This document shows positions 16,087 through 24,519 of a stretch of DNA of 25,311 nucleotides, piece by piece. The translations under genes were made by a program, and so were the position numbers. The notes below the pieces were generated by a model. It ran no database searches. It was not told the DNA's origin and was given only the letters and a program-made list of their open reading frames with translations. Every line of letters starts with the position of its first letter. Positions within the stretch are counted from its first letter, which is position 1. The DNA is from JBIIUJ01 sp044340025 (lineage in GTDB: Bacteria; Pseudomonadota; Alphaproteobacteria; Caulobacterales; Aquidulcibacteraceae): positions 1-25,311 of the forward strand of contig JBIIUJ010000024.1 of NCBI GenBank assembly GCA_044340025.1, read 5' to 3'.

Positions 16087-18120
16087 CTACCGCCCCCCCG
16101 GCGGCGCGTAGCGCTCGATCCAGTCGCGGACTTGCCCATACCAGAACACCGAGTTCTGCGGCCTCAGGATCCAGTGGTTCTCGTCGGGATAATAGACCAG
16201 CCGAGACGGGACGCCGCGCTTTTGCAGCGTATGGAACAGCTCGATCCCGTGGTTCACTGGCACGCGATAGTCGAGCTGGCCATGGATCACGAGGGTAGGC
16301 GTGTTGAAATTGCCCGCCGCCATGTGGGGGGAGTAGCGATGGAACTCCTCCGGCCGCTCCCAATACTCCCAGAACCGGTCCACGCCGCCGCCGTAATCAG
16401 CCCCGACCTGCGTGTAATTGTTGTATACTGCCGCGTGGGCGATCAGCGCCTTGAACGGATGGGGCCGGCCAAGCAGCGTGGAGGCAAGATAGCCGCCATA
16501 CGAGCCGCCGCCGGCGACCATGCGCTCGGGGTCGATCCAGGGCTGACTGGCGAACCATTCGGCCGCTTTGATCGTGTCCTGATAGGGCAGATCGGCGCGA
16601 TTGGGATTGATCGAGTCTGCAAAGGCCTGACCGAAGCCGGACGAGCCATGGAAGTTGTGCCACGCAACGACGTAGCCCCACGCCGCAAAGACGTGTGCAT
16701 TCCAGCGGAAGGTCCATGAATCCGTGATCGCATTGTGCGGCCCGCCATGGAGCAGCAGAAACAGCGGATACTTCCTGGCCGGGTCGAAGTCCGGCGGCTT
16801 GACCACCCACATCTGGATCGGCGCGCCATTGGCCCCGGCATAGGTGACGCTCTCCACCGAACCCAGCGCGGTTGATCGCAAGGCGGCGTCATTCACCCCG
16901 GTAAGCGGGGTCGCCGCGCCTGTCCGGGGATCCACCCGCACAAGCGTGCCGGGGTCGTTGAACGACTGGCGAAGCGCCACAAGCGTGGACCCCTCCATCG
17001 CAAGAGCGCCGAAATCACTGGACGTTGTGATCGGCTGGGGCGCGCCGCCGGCAAGACTGAAGCGGTAGATGCGCCGCGTGGCGGCGTCATCGATGGCGCC
17101 CAGAAGCGCGCGCGAATCCGGGGTCCAGACCACGCCGCTCGCCGATCTGTCCCAGTCGCCGGAGAGATCACGAACGCGTCCGCTGGCGACATCGCGCACC
17201 ATCAGGCGCACGCGGTCGGCATAGAAACCGTAGATCTTCTGCTGGCCGAAAGCGAGAAAGCGGCCATCCGGGCTGAACAGGGGGGCGGTATCCGGCGCTG
17301 TGTTGTCTGCGGTCAGATTGACGAGCCCGCCGCCGCCGGCCGACCAGGCATAGATGTCGAGGTTGGGCCGGGTCCCCGTTGCGTCTGTGTCGGACACAAA
17401 GACGATCGTGCGCCCGTCCGGCGAGAGATCATAGGCGTCCGAGCCGTCATCGGGCGGCGAGAACGATACAGGCCGGCCGGATCCCAGCGTTCCGGGCCGG
17501 ATCGCCCCTGTCGCGATATCTGCGAAATAGACGTGCCACTGGCGGTCATCGACAAAGCGATCCCACGTCGTCACGGGCGGCTTGTCCCAGACCCGCGCGG
17601 TCATCCTGCTTTCGGCGCGCTGCTTGAGCCGGTCTGCCTGCTCCGGCCAGGTCGCAAGCTCGGGCCAAACCCGGCTGAGGAAGGCGATGGAAGCGCCGTC
17701 CCGGCTCCATTTCAGCGCCTGGACGCCGGTCGGCACGCTGGTCAGGCGGCGCGCTTCACCGCCGTCCGCCGCAAGCAGGTAGATCTGGGGCGCGGTATCG
17801 CCCTCGCGGCGCGTGACAAAGGCGATCGTCCTGCCGTCGGGGCTCCAGGCGACGTCGCTTTCCGGGGTGGCGTTGCTCGTCAGCTGTTTGCCCGGACCGC
17901 CCGCGGTGGGCAGGGCGAAGAGGTCCGAGCTTGGCCGGTCTGTCGTCAGATCGAAGCGCGCCACTGGCACGATGGCGGTTGCGCCATCCGGAGACAGGGC
18001 GGGCGCGCCTACACGGGCCAGCGCCCACATGCTTTCCGGCGTCAGCGACTTCTTGTCCTGGGCGATAGCGGGCGCGGCAAGCGCCAGAGCCAACGCGCCT
18101 GCGATCAGCACTCGGATCAT
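16087..18120 (-). CDS. Secreted S9-family (prolyl oligopeptidase-like) peptidase
   Basis: This 677-aa precursor has a signal peptide (MIRVLIAGALALALAAPAIA, cleavage near residue 20), so it works in the periplasm. A WD40-like beta-propeller follows, with repeated phrases such as LSPDG, WSPDGRTIAF, LSPDGRTIVF and FSPDGRFLAF. The C-terminal alpha/beta hydrolase domain has Ser540 in GGGSYGGY, Asp617 in GQLDYRVP and His649 in DENHW. This fits the acylaminoacyl-peptidase/dipeptidyl-peptidase branch, which trims short peptides. GAGGGGAG ahead of ATG 18120 supports this start over the longer frame to 18156. It lies between gltX and proA on the same strand, 70 bases after gltX. The specificity cannot be read. 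Confidence 0.94.
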   Translation of the reverse strand: MIRVLIAGALALALAAPAIAQDKKSLTPESMWALARVGAPALSPDGATAIVPVARFDLTTDRPSSDLFALPTAGGPGKQLTSNATPESDVAWSPDGRTIAFVTRREGDTAPQIYLLAADGGEARRLTSVPTGVQALKWSRDGASIAFLSRVWPELATWPEQADRLKQRAESRMTARVWDKPPVTTWDRFVDDRQWHVYFADIATGAIRPGTLGSGRPVSFSPPDDGSDAYDLSPDGRTIVFVSDTDATGTRPNLDIYAWSAGGGGLVNLTADNTAPDTAPLFSPDGRFLAFGQQKIYGFYADRVRLMVRDVASGRVRDLSGDWDRSASGVVWTPDSRALLGAIDDAATRRIYRFSLAGGAPQPITTSSDFGALAMEGSTLVALRQSFNDPGTLVRVDPRTGAATPLTGVNDAALRSTALGSVESVTYAGANGAPIQMWVVKPPDFDPARKYPLFLLLHGGPHNAITDSWTFRWNAHVFAAWGYVVAWHNFHGSSGFGQAFADSINPNRADLPYQDTIKAAEWFASQPWIDPERMVAGGGSYGGYLASTLLGRPHPFKALIAHAAVYNNYTQVGADYGGGVDRFWEYWERPEEFHRYSPHMAAGNFNTPTLVIHGQLDYRVPVNHGIELFHTLQKRGVPSRLVYYPDENHWILRPQNSVFWYGQVRDWIERYAPPGGR

Positions 18121-18190
18121 CGTCTCCCCTCGAATGGCTGGTTTCGCCCTTGGCATGCCGCAATTCCCGCGGCAATGGCTGCTGAAGGCC

Positions 18191-19522
18191 TCAGGCGCTC
18201 TGGCCCATCAAGCGCGCGCGCGCTTTTTCCGGCCCGATCAGCGCAAAGAGGGCGGCCATATCCGGCCCGTGATCGAGGCCGGTGAGCGCCTGGCGCAGCG
18301 GCATGAACAGCGCCTTGCCCTTGGCGCCGGTCTTCTCCTTCACCGCGCTGGTGAAGGCTGACCAGCTCTCCGGGCCATAGGGGCCGGGCGGCAGGCACTC
18401 GGCGGCTGCTTGTGCAAAGGCCGGATCGGTCAGAACCGGCGTGACCGGCCCGTCCACGATTCCAGCCCAGGCGACCGCCTCGCCCAGAAGCGTGATGTTG
18501 GCGCGGATCGCCTCCCAGAAGGCAGGCCCGCGATCGGCGCCCAGCGCGGCAAGGCGCGGCTGCGCTGTTTGGTAGGGCATGGCGTGCAGGATCTGAGCGT
18601 TGAGGCGGCGCACATCGGCCGGATCGAACCGGGCGGGCGCGCGGCCGATCTTTTCGAACGCGAAGCTCGCCGCCAGTGCATCCAGGTCCGATACCGCCTC
18701 CACCGGATCGGATGTGCCCAGACGCGCCATCAGCGAGGAGACCGCCATCGGCTCCACGCCCTCCGCCCGCAGGCTTTCCAGCGAGAGCGATCCAATCCGC
18801 TTGGACAAGCCTTCGCCATCGGCGCCGACCAGCAGCGGGAAATGCCCGAAGGCCGGCGTCGGGCCGCCCAGCGCCTCGAAAATCTCGATCTGCGCGCCTG
18901 TGTTGGTGACGTGGTCCTCTCCCCGGATCACGTGCGTGATCGCAAGATCGAGATCATCGACCACGCTGGGCAGGGTATAGAGATAGGCCCCGTCTTCGCG
19001 GATCAGCACCGGATCAGACAAAGAGGCGGTGTCCACCGTCTGTTCGCCGCGAATGAGGTCCTGCCAGACGACGCGCGCGCCGGAAAGCTGGAAGCGCCAG
19101 TGCGGCTTGCGCCCCTCCGCCTCGAGGGCTGCTCGTTCCTGCGCCGAAAGCGCCAGCGCTGCGCGGTCATAGATGGGCGGTCGCCCGCGCGAGAGAGCGA
19201 TCTTGCGCTTGCGATCCAGCTCCTCGGCTGTCTCGTAGCATGGGTAGAGCCGGCCGGACGCTTTAAGCCGCTCGGCTGCGGCGTCGTAAACCGCGAACCG
19301 CTCGGACTGCTTGGCGATCTCGTGCCAGGCGAGGCCCAGCCAACGCAGGTCGGCGTAGATGCCTTCCTCGAAGGCGCTGGTGGATCGCGCGACATCGGTG
19401 TCGTCGATGCGCAGCAGAAAGACGCCGCGCTCCCGGTGCGCAAACAGCCAGTTCGACAGCGCCGCGCGCAGATTGCCGACGTGCAGCCGGCCGGTGGGGG
19501 AGGGGGCGAAACGGACTTTCAT
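18191..19522 (-). CDS. gltX: Glutamyl-tRNA synthetase GltX (short alphaproteobacterial type)
   Basis: This class I aminoacyl-tRNA synthetase charges tRNA with glutamate. The protein is 443 aa, the shorter alphaproteobacterial version. The class signatures appear as HVGN (residues 14-17, for HIGH) in FAPSPTGRLHVGN and as GLSKR (238-242, for KMSKS) followed by IGSLS. ATG 19522 is the family start; the frame runs 264 bases further but the extra part is not conserved. Alphaproteobacteria usually have two GltX proteins, one of which mischarges tRNA-Gln for the GatCAB amidotransferase; which role this copy has needs comparison with the second copy. Confidence 0.95.
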   Translation of the reverse strand: MKVRFAPSPTGRLHVGNLRAALSNWLFAHRERGVFLLRIDDTDVARSTSAFEEGIYADLRWLGLAWHEIAKQSERFAVYDAAAERLKASGRLYPCYETAEELDRKRKIALSRGRPPIYDRAALALSAQERAALEAEGRKPHWRFQLSGARVVWQDLIRGEQTVDTASLSDPVLIREDGAYLYTLPSVVDDLDLAITHVIRGEDHVTNTGAQIEIFEALGGPTPAFGHFPLLVGADGEGLSKRIGSLSLESLRAEGVEPMAVSSLMARLGTSDPVEAVSDLDALAASFAFEKIGRAPARFDPADVRRLNAQILHAMPYQTAQPRLAALGADRGPAFWEAIRANITLLGEAVAWAGIVDGPVTPVLTDPAFAQAAAECLPPGPYGPESWSAFTSAVKEKTGAKGKALFMPLRQALTGLDHGPDMAALFALIGPEKARARLMGQSA

Positions 19523-19701
19523 CAAAGCGCTCTGTGAACTCGGCCCCGTCCTTGCGCGTCCGGCCATGCAAACGCAAGCGCAGGCCTGTGTTGGCCCGCC
19601 GCCCATGGCTAACCGCTGTGTGGTTGAACGCAGGGTCGTCAGAGGCGTGGCGGCGAGCGTGCGTATGGGATGAAGGACACTTCTGTTTCGGAGCCGACGC
19701 C

Positions 19702-20757
19702 ATGTTCTCAGACCTCGACGATCTCGTCTGCCGCCGCAGCCTTCTCGCCGGCGCCCTGGGCACTGGGCTCGCCGCTGTATCTGCAAGCGCGGGCCTTGCC
19801 CAGACCGCTCCCGCCGCCGCCGCCGCCGTGCCCCGCGGCCGCCCGCCGCTGCCGGCCGGCTTTTCCGACAATCCCGACGAGCCGGGCTTTAACCCCGCCA
19901 ACCCGCACCACAATTTCCAGGTTTTCGCCCGCATGCGCTCGCGCGTGGACGGCGCGCCCACGATGGGCTGGTTCAAGGGCCGCGTCTTCGCGGTCGTGGG
20001 CGACGAGGAAGTCGTGATCCCGCTGTTTGATCTGGAAGGGTTCGGCTCGAACCGGCTGGAGCGGCAGCCCGACGGCACGTTCCGCAACTTCCAGCGCGAG
20101 TGCGGCTTCTACAAGGACCTCGCGACCGGCGAAATCCTCGATCAGTGGACCAACCCGATGACCGGCGAACGCTGCGCCGTCATGCATATCAACAATGATC
20201 CGGTGAACAGCCGCTACGCCCCCACTTACCGGATGGGATTTGGCGCCGCCGGCCAGCCGCCAACGGAATTCCCCTTCCTGATGCCGTGGACCTTCTCGGA
20301 CGAGTGGGCGATGGCGAGCTTCGACGTCAACACCCGCTGGCCGAACGTGCTGACGCCGGAACAGTGGCCGCGCGAAAGCGCCGGGCGCTGGAACCGCGTG
20401 TCGGAGTATCTGCAATTCTACGTCAATGCTGAGGAAATGCGCGACTGGCGCAACCGCCCCCGCATCAAGGAGCACGGCGCCTGGCAGAGGCTCGGGCCCT
20501 GGCTGCCCTGGATGATGATGGGCGGCAAGCCGGGCCACCTCTTCTATCGCAGCCACACGCGCAAGCTCTGGGGCGGGGCGGCCGAACTGCCGGCTGATAT
20601 CCGGGCCTATGCCGAAAAGAACTTCCCCAAGTATCTCGAACCGCCCGCCACCTGGGTGGAGCCCAACCTCACCACGTTCGAGACATACGCCCGCACCCAC
20701 AAGCCCAGCACCGGTCCCGGCGCGGCGACACGGGTGAGCTATCCGCCGCAGGTGTAG
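19702..20757 (+). CDS. Tat-exported DUF1838-like protein
   Basis: This 351-aa protein starts MFSDLDDLVCRRSLLAG. The RR followed by a hydrophobic stretch and AxA (residues 11-35) looks like a twin-arginine signal, so the folded protein is probably exported to the periplasm. The mature part, with FARMRSRVDGAPTMGWFKGRVFA, NPMTGERCAVMHINNDPVN and LYRSHTRKLW-like blocks, resembles the DUF1838 family as I remember it. No catalytic residues are known to me. GGAG eight bases before ATG 19702 supports the start. The frame runs upstream to 19534 but that part covers the gltX leader. It is convergent with the lipoprotein gene, with a nine-base gap. The poly-alanine run after the signal is encoded by GCC repeats. 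Confidence 0.82.
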   Translation: MFSDLDDLVCRRSLLAGALGTGLAAVSASAGLAQTAPAAAAAVPRGRPPLPAGFSDNPDEPGFNPANPHHNFQVFARMRSRVDGAPTMGWFKGRVFAVVGDEEVVIPLFDLEGFGSNRLERQPDGTFRNFQRECGFYKDLATGEILDQWTNPMTGERCAVMHINNDPVNSRYAPTYRMGFGAAGQPPTEFPFLMPWTFSDEWAMASFDVNTRWPNVLTPEQWPRESAGRWNRVSEYLQFYVNAEEMRDWRNRPRIKEHGAWQRLGPWLPWMMMGGKPGHLFYRSHTRKLWGGAAELPADIRAYAEKNFPKYLEPPATWVEPNLTTFETYARTHKPSTGPGAATRVSYPPQV

Positions 20758-20766
20758 GCGTATGCC

Positions 20767-21327
20767 TCAGTTGCGGTTCACAGGGGCCGGGATGGGAAAC
20801 TGGTAGAGCACGATCACGTTGCCGTCCCAGTCCAGGAAGGCCTGTTCCGTGCCCACGCCCTGCGTGGCGGAGCGCAGCTCGCGCGCGGGGATGATCTCCA
20901 GCCTCTCCGCCCGCGCCCAGGCGATGATCGCATCAAGCTTGCCGTTGGCGTTTATCACCGCCCCGGTCGGCCGGATCCCGGTCTGACGCGGAACGGGCAC
21001 GCCGGTGACTTCGAGCAAGGCGAAGGTCCGCTCCTGAAACGGCCCGGCGCTCAATGTGGCGAAGCGCAGGCGCGCCGCGCGCGGGATGTTGAAGACGTCA
21101 TAGGAATACGAGGTCGGCTGGGAATTGGTGATCCCGGTCGCGGTCATGCCCAGCGGACCGGTCCAAAGCCGCAACGCCCGCTCCATATCGGTCACGACGT
21201 AGAGCTGTCGCTTGAAGTTGGTTCCGTCATAAGTGGCGGGGACGGGCGCATTGGGAGCCAGGGTTTGGGCTGTCGCGCACGACGAGAGGGTGAGGCTGGC
21301 GGCGAGAAGGGCAAGGATCAGGCGCAT
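20767..21327 (-). CDS. VOC/glyoxalase-fold lipoprotein
   Basis: This 186-aa precursor has a short lipoprotein signal (MRLILALLAASLTLSSC, Cys17). The mature part has a vicinal-oxygen-chelate (glyoxalase/bleomycin resistance) domain: LYVVTDMERALRLWTGPLGM at the start of the first module and GTEQAFLDWDGNVIVLYQF at the end, where the family reads F-x-D-P-x-G-N. AGGA six bases before ATG 21327 supports the start. Metal ligands are uncertain. A membrane-anchored VOC protein could bind or modify a small molecule in the periplasm, but its job is unknown. It is divergent from the CitE-like operon. Confidence 0.78.
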   Translation of the reverse strand: MRLILALLAASLTLSSCATAQTLAPNAPVPATYDGTNFKRQLYVVTDMERALRLWTGPLGMTATGITNSQPTSYSYDVFNIPRAARLRFATLSAGPFQERTFALLEVTGVPVPRQTGIRPTGAVINANGKLDAIIAWARAERLEIIPARELRSATQGVGTEQAFLDWDGNVIVLYQFPIPAPVNRN

Positions 21328-21409
21328 AGCGCATCCTGTCTCGCAAGCGTGGCCGCGCGCAAGGCGCCGGCCTTCGCCTCGGCTCGCTGCCGTCATCCAC
21401 AGCCCGGAT

Positions 21410-21446
21410 TTGACCCGAGGCGCTAGGGCACATATTTGTCCGGACA
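21410..21446 (+). promoter_or_regulatory. Promoter and palindromic operator before the CitE-like operon
   Basis: TTGACC (21410-21415), a 17-base spacer and TATTTG (21433-21438) make a plausible housekeeping promoter with a leader of about 20 bases. The -10 is overlapped by TGTCCGGACA (21437-21446), a perfect ten-base palindrome that extends with one bulge into ATAT arms on both sides. Its place over the -10 and start region is typical of a repressor site, for example of a TetR- or MarR-type regulator; no such regulator gene is in the window. Confidence 0.4.
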
Positions 21447-21463
21447 TATCGAAGGCGGGTTTC

Positions 21464-22282
21464 GTGCGGTCCTGGAGATCTCTTCTGTTTGTTCCCGGCG
21501 CGCGGCCGGAGCGATTTGAAAAAGCGCTGGCGGGCGGCGCGGACGTCGTCTGCATCGATCTGGAAGACGCAGTGCCGCCGCCCCAGAAGGCCGATGCGCG
21601 GGTCTGGGCGATCGAGTTCATCAGCCGCGAGCGCGAGGCTGCGCCCGCGCTGGGCTTGCGTCTGAATGGCATGCGCACGCGCGAGGGCATCGGCGACCTG
21701 GCGATCCTGATCGCCTCGGAGGCGCGGCCTGACTTCGTCATGCTTCCCAAGGCAGCCCATGCTGAGGAATTGGCGATCCTGGCTAGCGTGCTTGGCCCGC
21801 GCGCGCGGCTGTTTCCCATTCTGGAGAGCGCTGAGGGTCTCAGGAACGTGTGGGACATCTGCGCCGCTCCGCAGGTTGAGGCGGTTCTGTTTGGCGGCGC
21901 GGATTACTCGGCTGACCTTGGGGCCGCCCTCACCTGGGAGGCGATGCTGCATGCCCGCGGCGCACTGGCGGCGGCCGCGGCGCGCGCAGGCGTCGCCTTG
22001 TTTGATGTGCCCCATCTCGATGTGGAGGATGACGCCGGCCTTGCAGAATCGACGCAGCGCGCCAAGGCGCTGGGGTTCACCGGCCGGGCCTGCATCCACC
22101 CCCGGCAAGTCGCAACCGTAAACGCCGCCTTCACGCCGACGTCTGCCGAAGTGGAGCGCGCCCGCCGGGTGATCGCCGCGCTGGAAGAAGCCAAAGGCGC
22201 CGCCGCGCTGCTGGATGGCAAGCTGATCGAACTGCCCGTGATCCGGGCGGCCGAGCGCGTGCTGGCCCGGGCGGCGGATTGA
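21464..22282 (+). CDS. CitE-like acyl-CoA lyase/thioesterase (HpcH/HpaI family)
   Basis: This 272-aa TIM-barrel enzyme belongs to the CitE/malyl-CoA lyase group, which cleaves or makes 3-hydroxyacyl-CoAs such as malyl-CoA, or hydrolyses them. Seen: SLLFVPGARPERFEKA, LEDAV (33-37) with its metal-binding acidic residues, LRLNGM, ILESAEG, FGGADYSADLG and GFTGRACIHP. The start is GTG 21464, with AAGG about nine bases upstream; the open frame before it covers the divergent promoter. It is the first gene of a four-gene unit with a GNAT enzyme four bases later, then a MaoC-like hydratase and an acyl-CoA dehydrogenase. The substrate is not defined. Confidence 0.88.
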   Translation: MRSWRSLLFVPGARPERFEKALAGGADVVCIDLEDAVPPPQKADARVWAIEFISREREAAPALGLRLNGMRTREGIGDLAILIASEARPDFVMLPKAAHAEELAILASVLGPRARLFPILESAEGLRNVWDICAAPQVEAVLFGGADYSADLGAALTWEAMLHARGALAAAAARAGVALFDVPHLDVEDDAGLAESTQRAKALGFTGRACIHPRQVATVNAAFTPTSAEVERARRVIAALEEAKGAAALLDGKLIELPVIRAAERVLARAAD

Positions 22283-22286
22283 GCCG

Positions 22287-22730
22287 ATGGCCGTTATCGC
22301 CACGCTCTGTCCACAGGATTTCGACGCATGGGCGCCGCTTTGGCAGGGCTATCTCGCTTTCTATCGCGCCAGCGTCTCTGAGGAGACGACCCACACCACG
22401 TTTGCGCGTCTCACAGGCGGAACCGAGCCGATGGGAGGCTTTCTCGCCCGGGATAGGGATGGTGCCGCCGTCGGGATGGCGAACTGGATCGATCATCGCT
22501 CCTGCTGGACGGTGGGAGACTATTGCTATCTGCAGGATCTGTTTGTGCAGCCAGACCGGCGCGCGGCCGGCGTCGGCGCATTGCTGATCACAGCCGTTGG
22601 CGCGGCGGCGAAGGCGCGGGGCTGCTCCAGGCTCTACTGGCTGACCCACGAGACCAATACCGCAGCAATGGCGCTCTACGATCGCGTGGCCGAGCGGTCG
22701 GGCTTCGTTCAGTATCGCCAGATGCTTTGA
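22287..22730 (+). CDS. GNAT-family N-acetyltransferase in the acyl-CoA operon
   Basis: This 147-aa protein is a compact GNAT enzyme. DLFVQPDRRAAGVGALL gives the core strand and acetyl-CoA loop (R-x-x-G-x-G region), and WLTHETNTAAMALYDRVAERSGFVQY matches the family's C-terminal H-x-x-N-x-x-A-x-x-L-Y motif. The target amine is unknown. It lies four bases behind the CitE-like gene and 18 bases before the MaoC-like gene, so it is co-transcribed with them. It could acetylate an enzyme or metabolite of the same pathway, but that is a guess. Confidence 0.87.
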   Translation: MAVIATLCPQDFDAWAPLWQGYLAFYRASVSEETTHTTFARLTGGTEPMGGFLARDRDGAAVGMANWIDHRSCWTVGDYCYLQDLFVQPDRRAAGVGALLITAVGAAAKARGCSRLYWLTHETNTAAMALYDRVAERSGFVQYRQML

Positions 22731-22748
22731 GGGTTTGAGGGGACGAAA

Positions 22749-23270
22749 ATGGTGAAGGGTGTGAAGGAAGTCGGGCCGCAGCGCTATCGCGAGACGTTCG
22801 GACGCTATTTCGAAGAGTTCGTGGTCGGCGACGTCTATGAGCACCGCCCTGGCAAGACGGTGACGGAGTATGACAACCACCTGTTCACGCTGCTGACGCT
22901 GAACACCCATCCGATGCACTTCGATGCGGAGTTCGCCAAGGCGAGCGAGTTCAAGCAGAACCTCGTCGTCAGCCCCTATACGCTGGCGCTCTGCATCGGC
23001 ATGAGCGTCACCGACACGAGCCAGAAGGCCATCGCGAACCTGGGCATGGACGAGGTGAAGTTCACCGCCCCCGTCTTCGCCGGCGACACGATCTATGCCG
23101 AGAGCGAAGTGCTCGCCAAGCGGGAAAGCGCAAGCCGGCCGGGCCAGGGCATCGTCACGATCCGCACGATCGGCAAAAATCAACGCGGCGAGATGGTCTG
23201 CACCTTTAAGCGGAACATGCTGATCCCGGCGCGCGGTCAGGCGGTCGAGGATAAGATCGACAGCTACTAA
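22749..23270 (+). CDS. MaoC-like (R)-enoyl-CoA hydratase
   Basis: This 173-aa single hotdog-fold protein adds or removes water at a CoA thioester. The hydratase-2 motif is recognisable as LNTHPMHFDAEFAKAS (51-66), but the usual catalytic D-x-N-P-x-H reads N52-T-H-P-M-H57. Asp is Asn, a variant I recall in MaoC proteins paired with CitE-like lyases, such as mesaconyl-CoA hydratases. VVSPYTLALCIGMS and KFTAPVFAGDTIYAESEV follow the family order. AGGGGACGAAA before the ATG is a strong ribosome-binding site. With the flanking CitE-like and acyl-CoA dehydrogenase genes it suggests dehydrogenation, hydration and cleavage of a CoA ester, though the chemistry is unproven. Confidence 0.9.
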   Translation: MVKGVKEVGPQRYRETFGRYFEEFVVGDVYEHRPGKTVTEYDNHLFTLLTLNTHPMHFDAEFAKASEFKQNLVVSPYTLALCIGMSVTDTSQKAIANLGMDEVKFTAPVFAGDTIYAESEVLAKRESASRPGQGIVTIRTIGKNQRGEMVCTFKRNMLIPARGQAVEDKIDSY

Positions 23271-23316
23271 GCCCGCCCTAATTCCTCAAACGCATACAGA
23301 ACAGGACCAAACCCCC

Positions 23317-24516
23317 ATGGCCGACGGCTACACTTCCAGCGTCTCCGAAGCCGATCAGCGCGCGATGTTCGACGCGATCGACAAATGGGTGGAAAAGAAG
23401 GTCGCTCCAGTCGCGATGCAACTCGAGCACGACGACGAGTATCCCCACGACCTCGTAGAGGACATGAAGGAGCTGGGCCTGTTCGGCGCCCTCGTCGACC
23501 CCGAATATGGCGGCCTGGGGCTCGATGCGAAGACCTATTCGGCGATCGTCACCAAGATCAGCCAGGAGTGGATGAGCCTCACCGGCATCTTCAATTCGCA
23601 CCTGATGATGGCCCAGATCGTCCAGCGCTTCGGCACGCCGCGCCAGAAGGACTATTGGCTGCCGCGGTTCGCCACGGGCGAGATGCGTGGCGGTCTCGGC
23701 CTGACCGAGCCGGACGCCGGCACCGACCTGCAGGCGATCCGCACCGTCGCGCGCAAGAAGGGCAACGACCGTTATGTCGTGAACGGGACCAAGACCTGGA
23801 TCTCCAACGCGATCCAGGGCGACGTGGTGGCGCTTCTGGTCAAGACCGACCCGGAATCGAACCCGCGCTACAAGGGCATGAGCATGCTCATCACCCCGAA
23901 GATCGATCCCGAAACCCGCGCGCCGCTGCCGGGGGTGAAGAACGGCAAGAAGCTCGAAAAGCTGGGCTACAAGGGCATCGATTCCGGCGAGTTCATCTTC
24001 GAGGACTATGAGTGCGACGCGGAACTCAGCCTCGTCGGCGGCGAGGAGGGGCAGGGCTTCTTCATGGCCACCGGCGGGCTGGAGATCGGCCGCATCAATA
24101 TCGCCGCCCGCTCCGTCGGCATCGCCAAGCGCGCTTTGTCGGAGAGCGTGAAGTATTCCCAAATGCGCAAGACCATGGGCAAGCCGATCTGCGAGCATCA
24201 GGCGATCCAGCTCAAGCTCGGCGAGATGGCGGCCAAGACCCGCGCCGCCGAACTGCTTGTGCAGGACGCCGCCGCCGCCTACGACCGGGGCGAGCGCGTG
24301 GACATGGAAGCCGGCATGGCGAAGTATTTCGCCTCCGAAACCGCCGTCGAGGTGGCGTTCGAGGCGATGCGCATCCACGGCGGCTATGGCTATTCCAAGG
24401 AATACCCGATCGAGCGCCTCTATCGCGACGCGCCGCTCATGTGCATCGGCGAAGGCACCAACGAGATGCAGCGCATCATCATCGCCAAACAGCTGGTGGC
24501 GCGCAACAAGGTCTGA
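23317..24516 (+). CDS. Acyl-CoA dehydrogenase
   Basis: This 399-aa soluble FAD enzyme makes an alpha,beta-double bond in an acyl-CoA and passes electrons to ETF. The three-domain family layout is complete: GLGLTEPDAGTDLQAIRT binds substrate/FAD in the middle, WISNAIQGD follows, RTMGKPICEHQAIQ-like sequence starts the C-terminal helical domain, MRIHGGYGYSKEYPIERLYRDA contacts FAD, and the catalytic base is Glu379 in GEGTNEMQR. The ATG is preceded by AGGA at about ten bases. It is the last gene of the CitE-like/GNAT/MaoC operon, 46 bases behind the hydratase. Chain length and branching preference are unknown. Confidence 0.95.
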   Translation: MADGYTSSVSEADQRAMFDAIDKWVEKKVAPVAMQLEHDDEYPHDLVEDMKELGLFGALVDPEYGGLGLDAKTYSAIVTKISQEWMSLTGIFNSHLMMAQIVQRFGTPRQKDYWLPRFATGEMRGGLGLTEPDAGTDLQAIRTVARKKGNDRYVVNGTKTWISNAIQGDVVALLVKTDPESNPRYKGMSMLITPKIDPETRAPLPGVKNGKKLEKLGYKGIDSGEFIFEDYECDAELSLVGGEEGQGFFMATGGLEIGRINIAARSVGIAKRALSESVKYSQMRKTMGKPICEHQAIQLKLGEMAAKTRAAELLVQDAAAAYDRGERVDMEAGMAKYFASETAVEVAFEAMRIHGGYGYSKEYPIERLYRDAPLMCIGEGTNEMQRIIIAKQLVARNKV

Positions 24517-24519
24517 GCG

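Noticed and set aside
16016..16363. N-terminal extension of ProA
   Set aside because: The extra residues overlap the peptidase gene in another frame and are unlike ProA; MNAPLSPLE at 16015 gives the normal length.
19523..19786. N-terminal extension of GltX
   Set aside because: The family begins at the MKVRFAPSPTG start; the upstream frame runs through the divergent control region and the DUF1838-like gene.
19806..19831. GCC-repeat tract in the DUF1838-like gene as a possible phase-variable microsatellite
   Set aside because: It is a trinucleotide run coding for alanine after the signal peptide; length changes would stay in frame, so it cannot switch the gene.
21233..21463. Longer start for the CitE-like protein
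   Set aside because: The frame would cover the promoter palindrome and the divergent lipoprotein gene; the family begins near the GTG at 21464.
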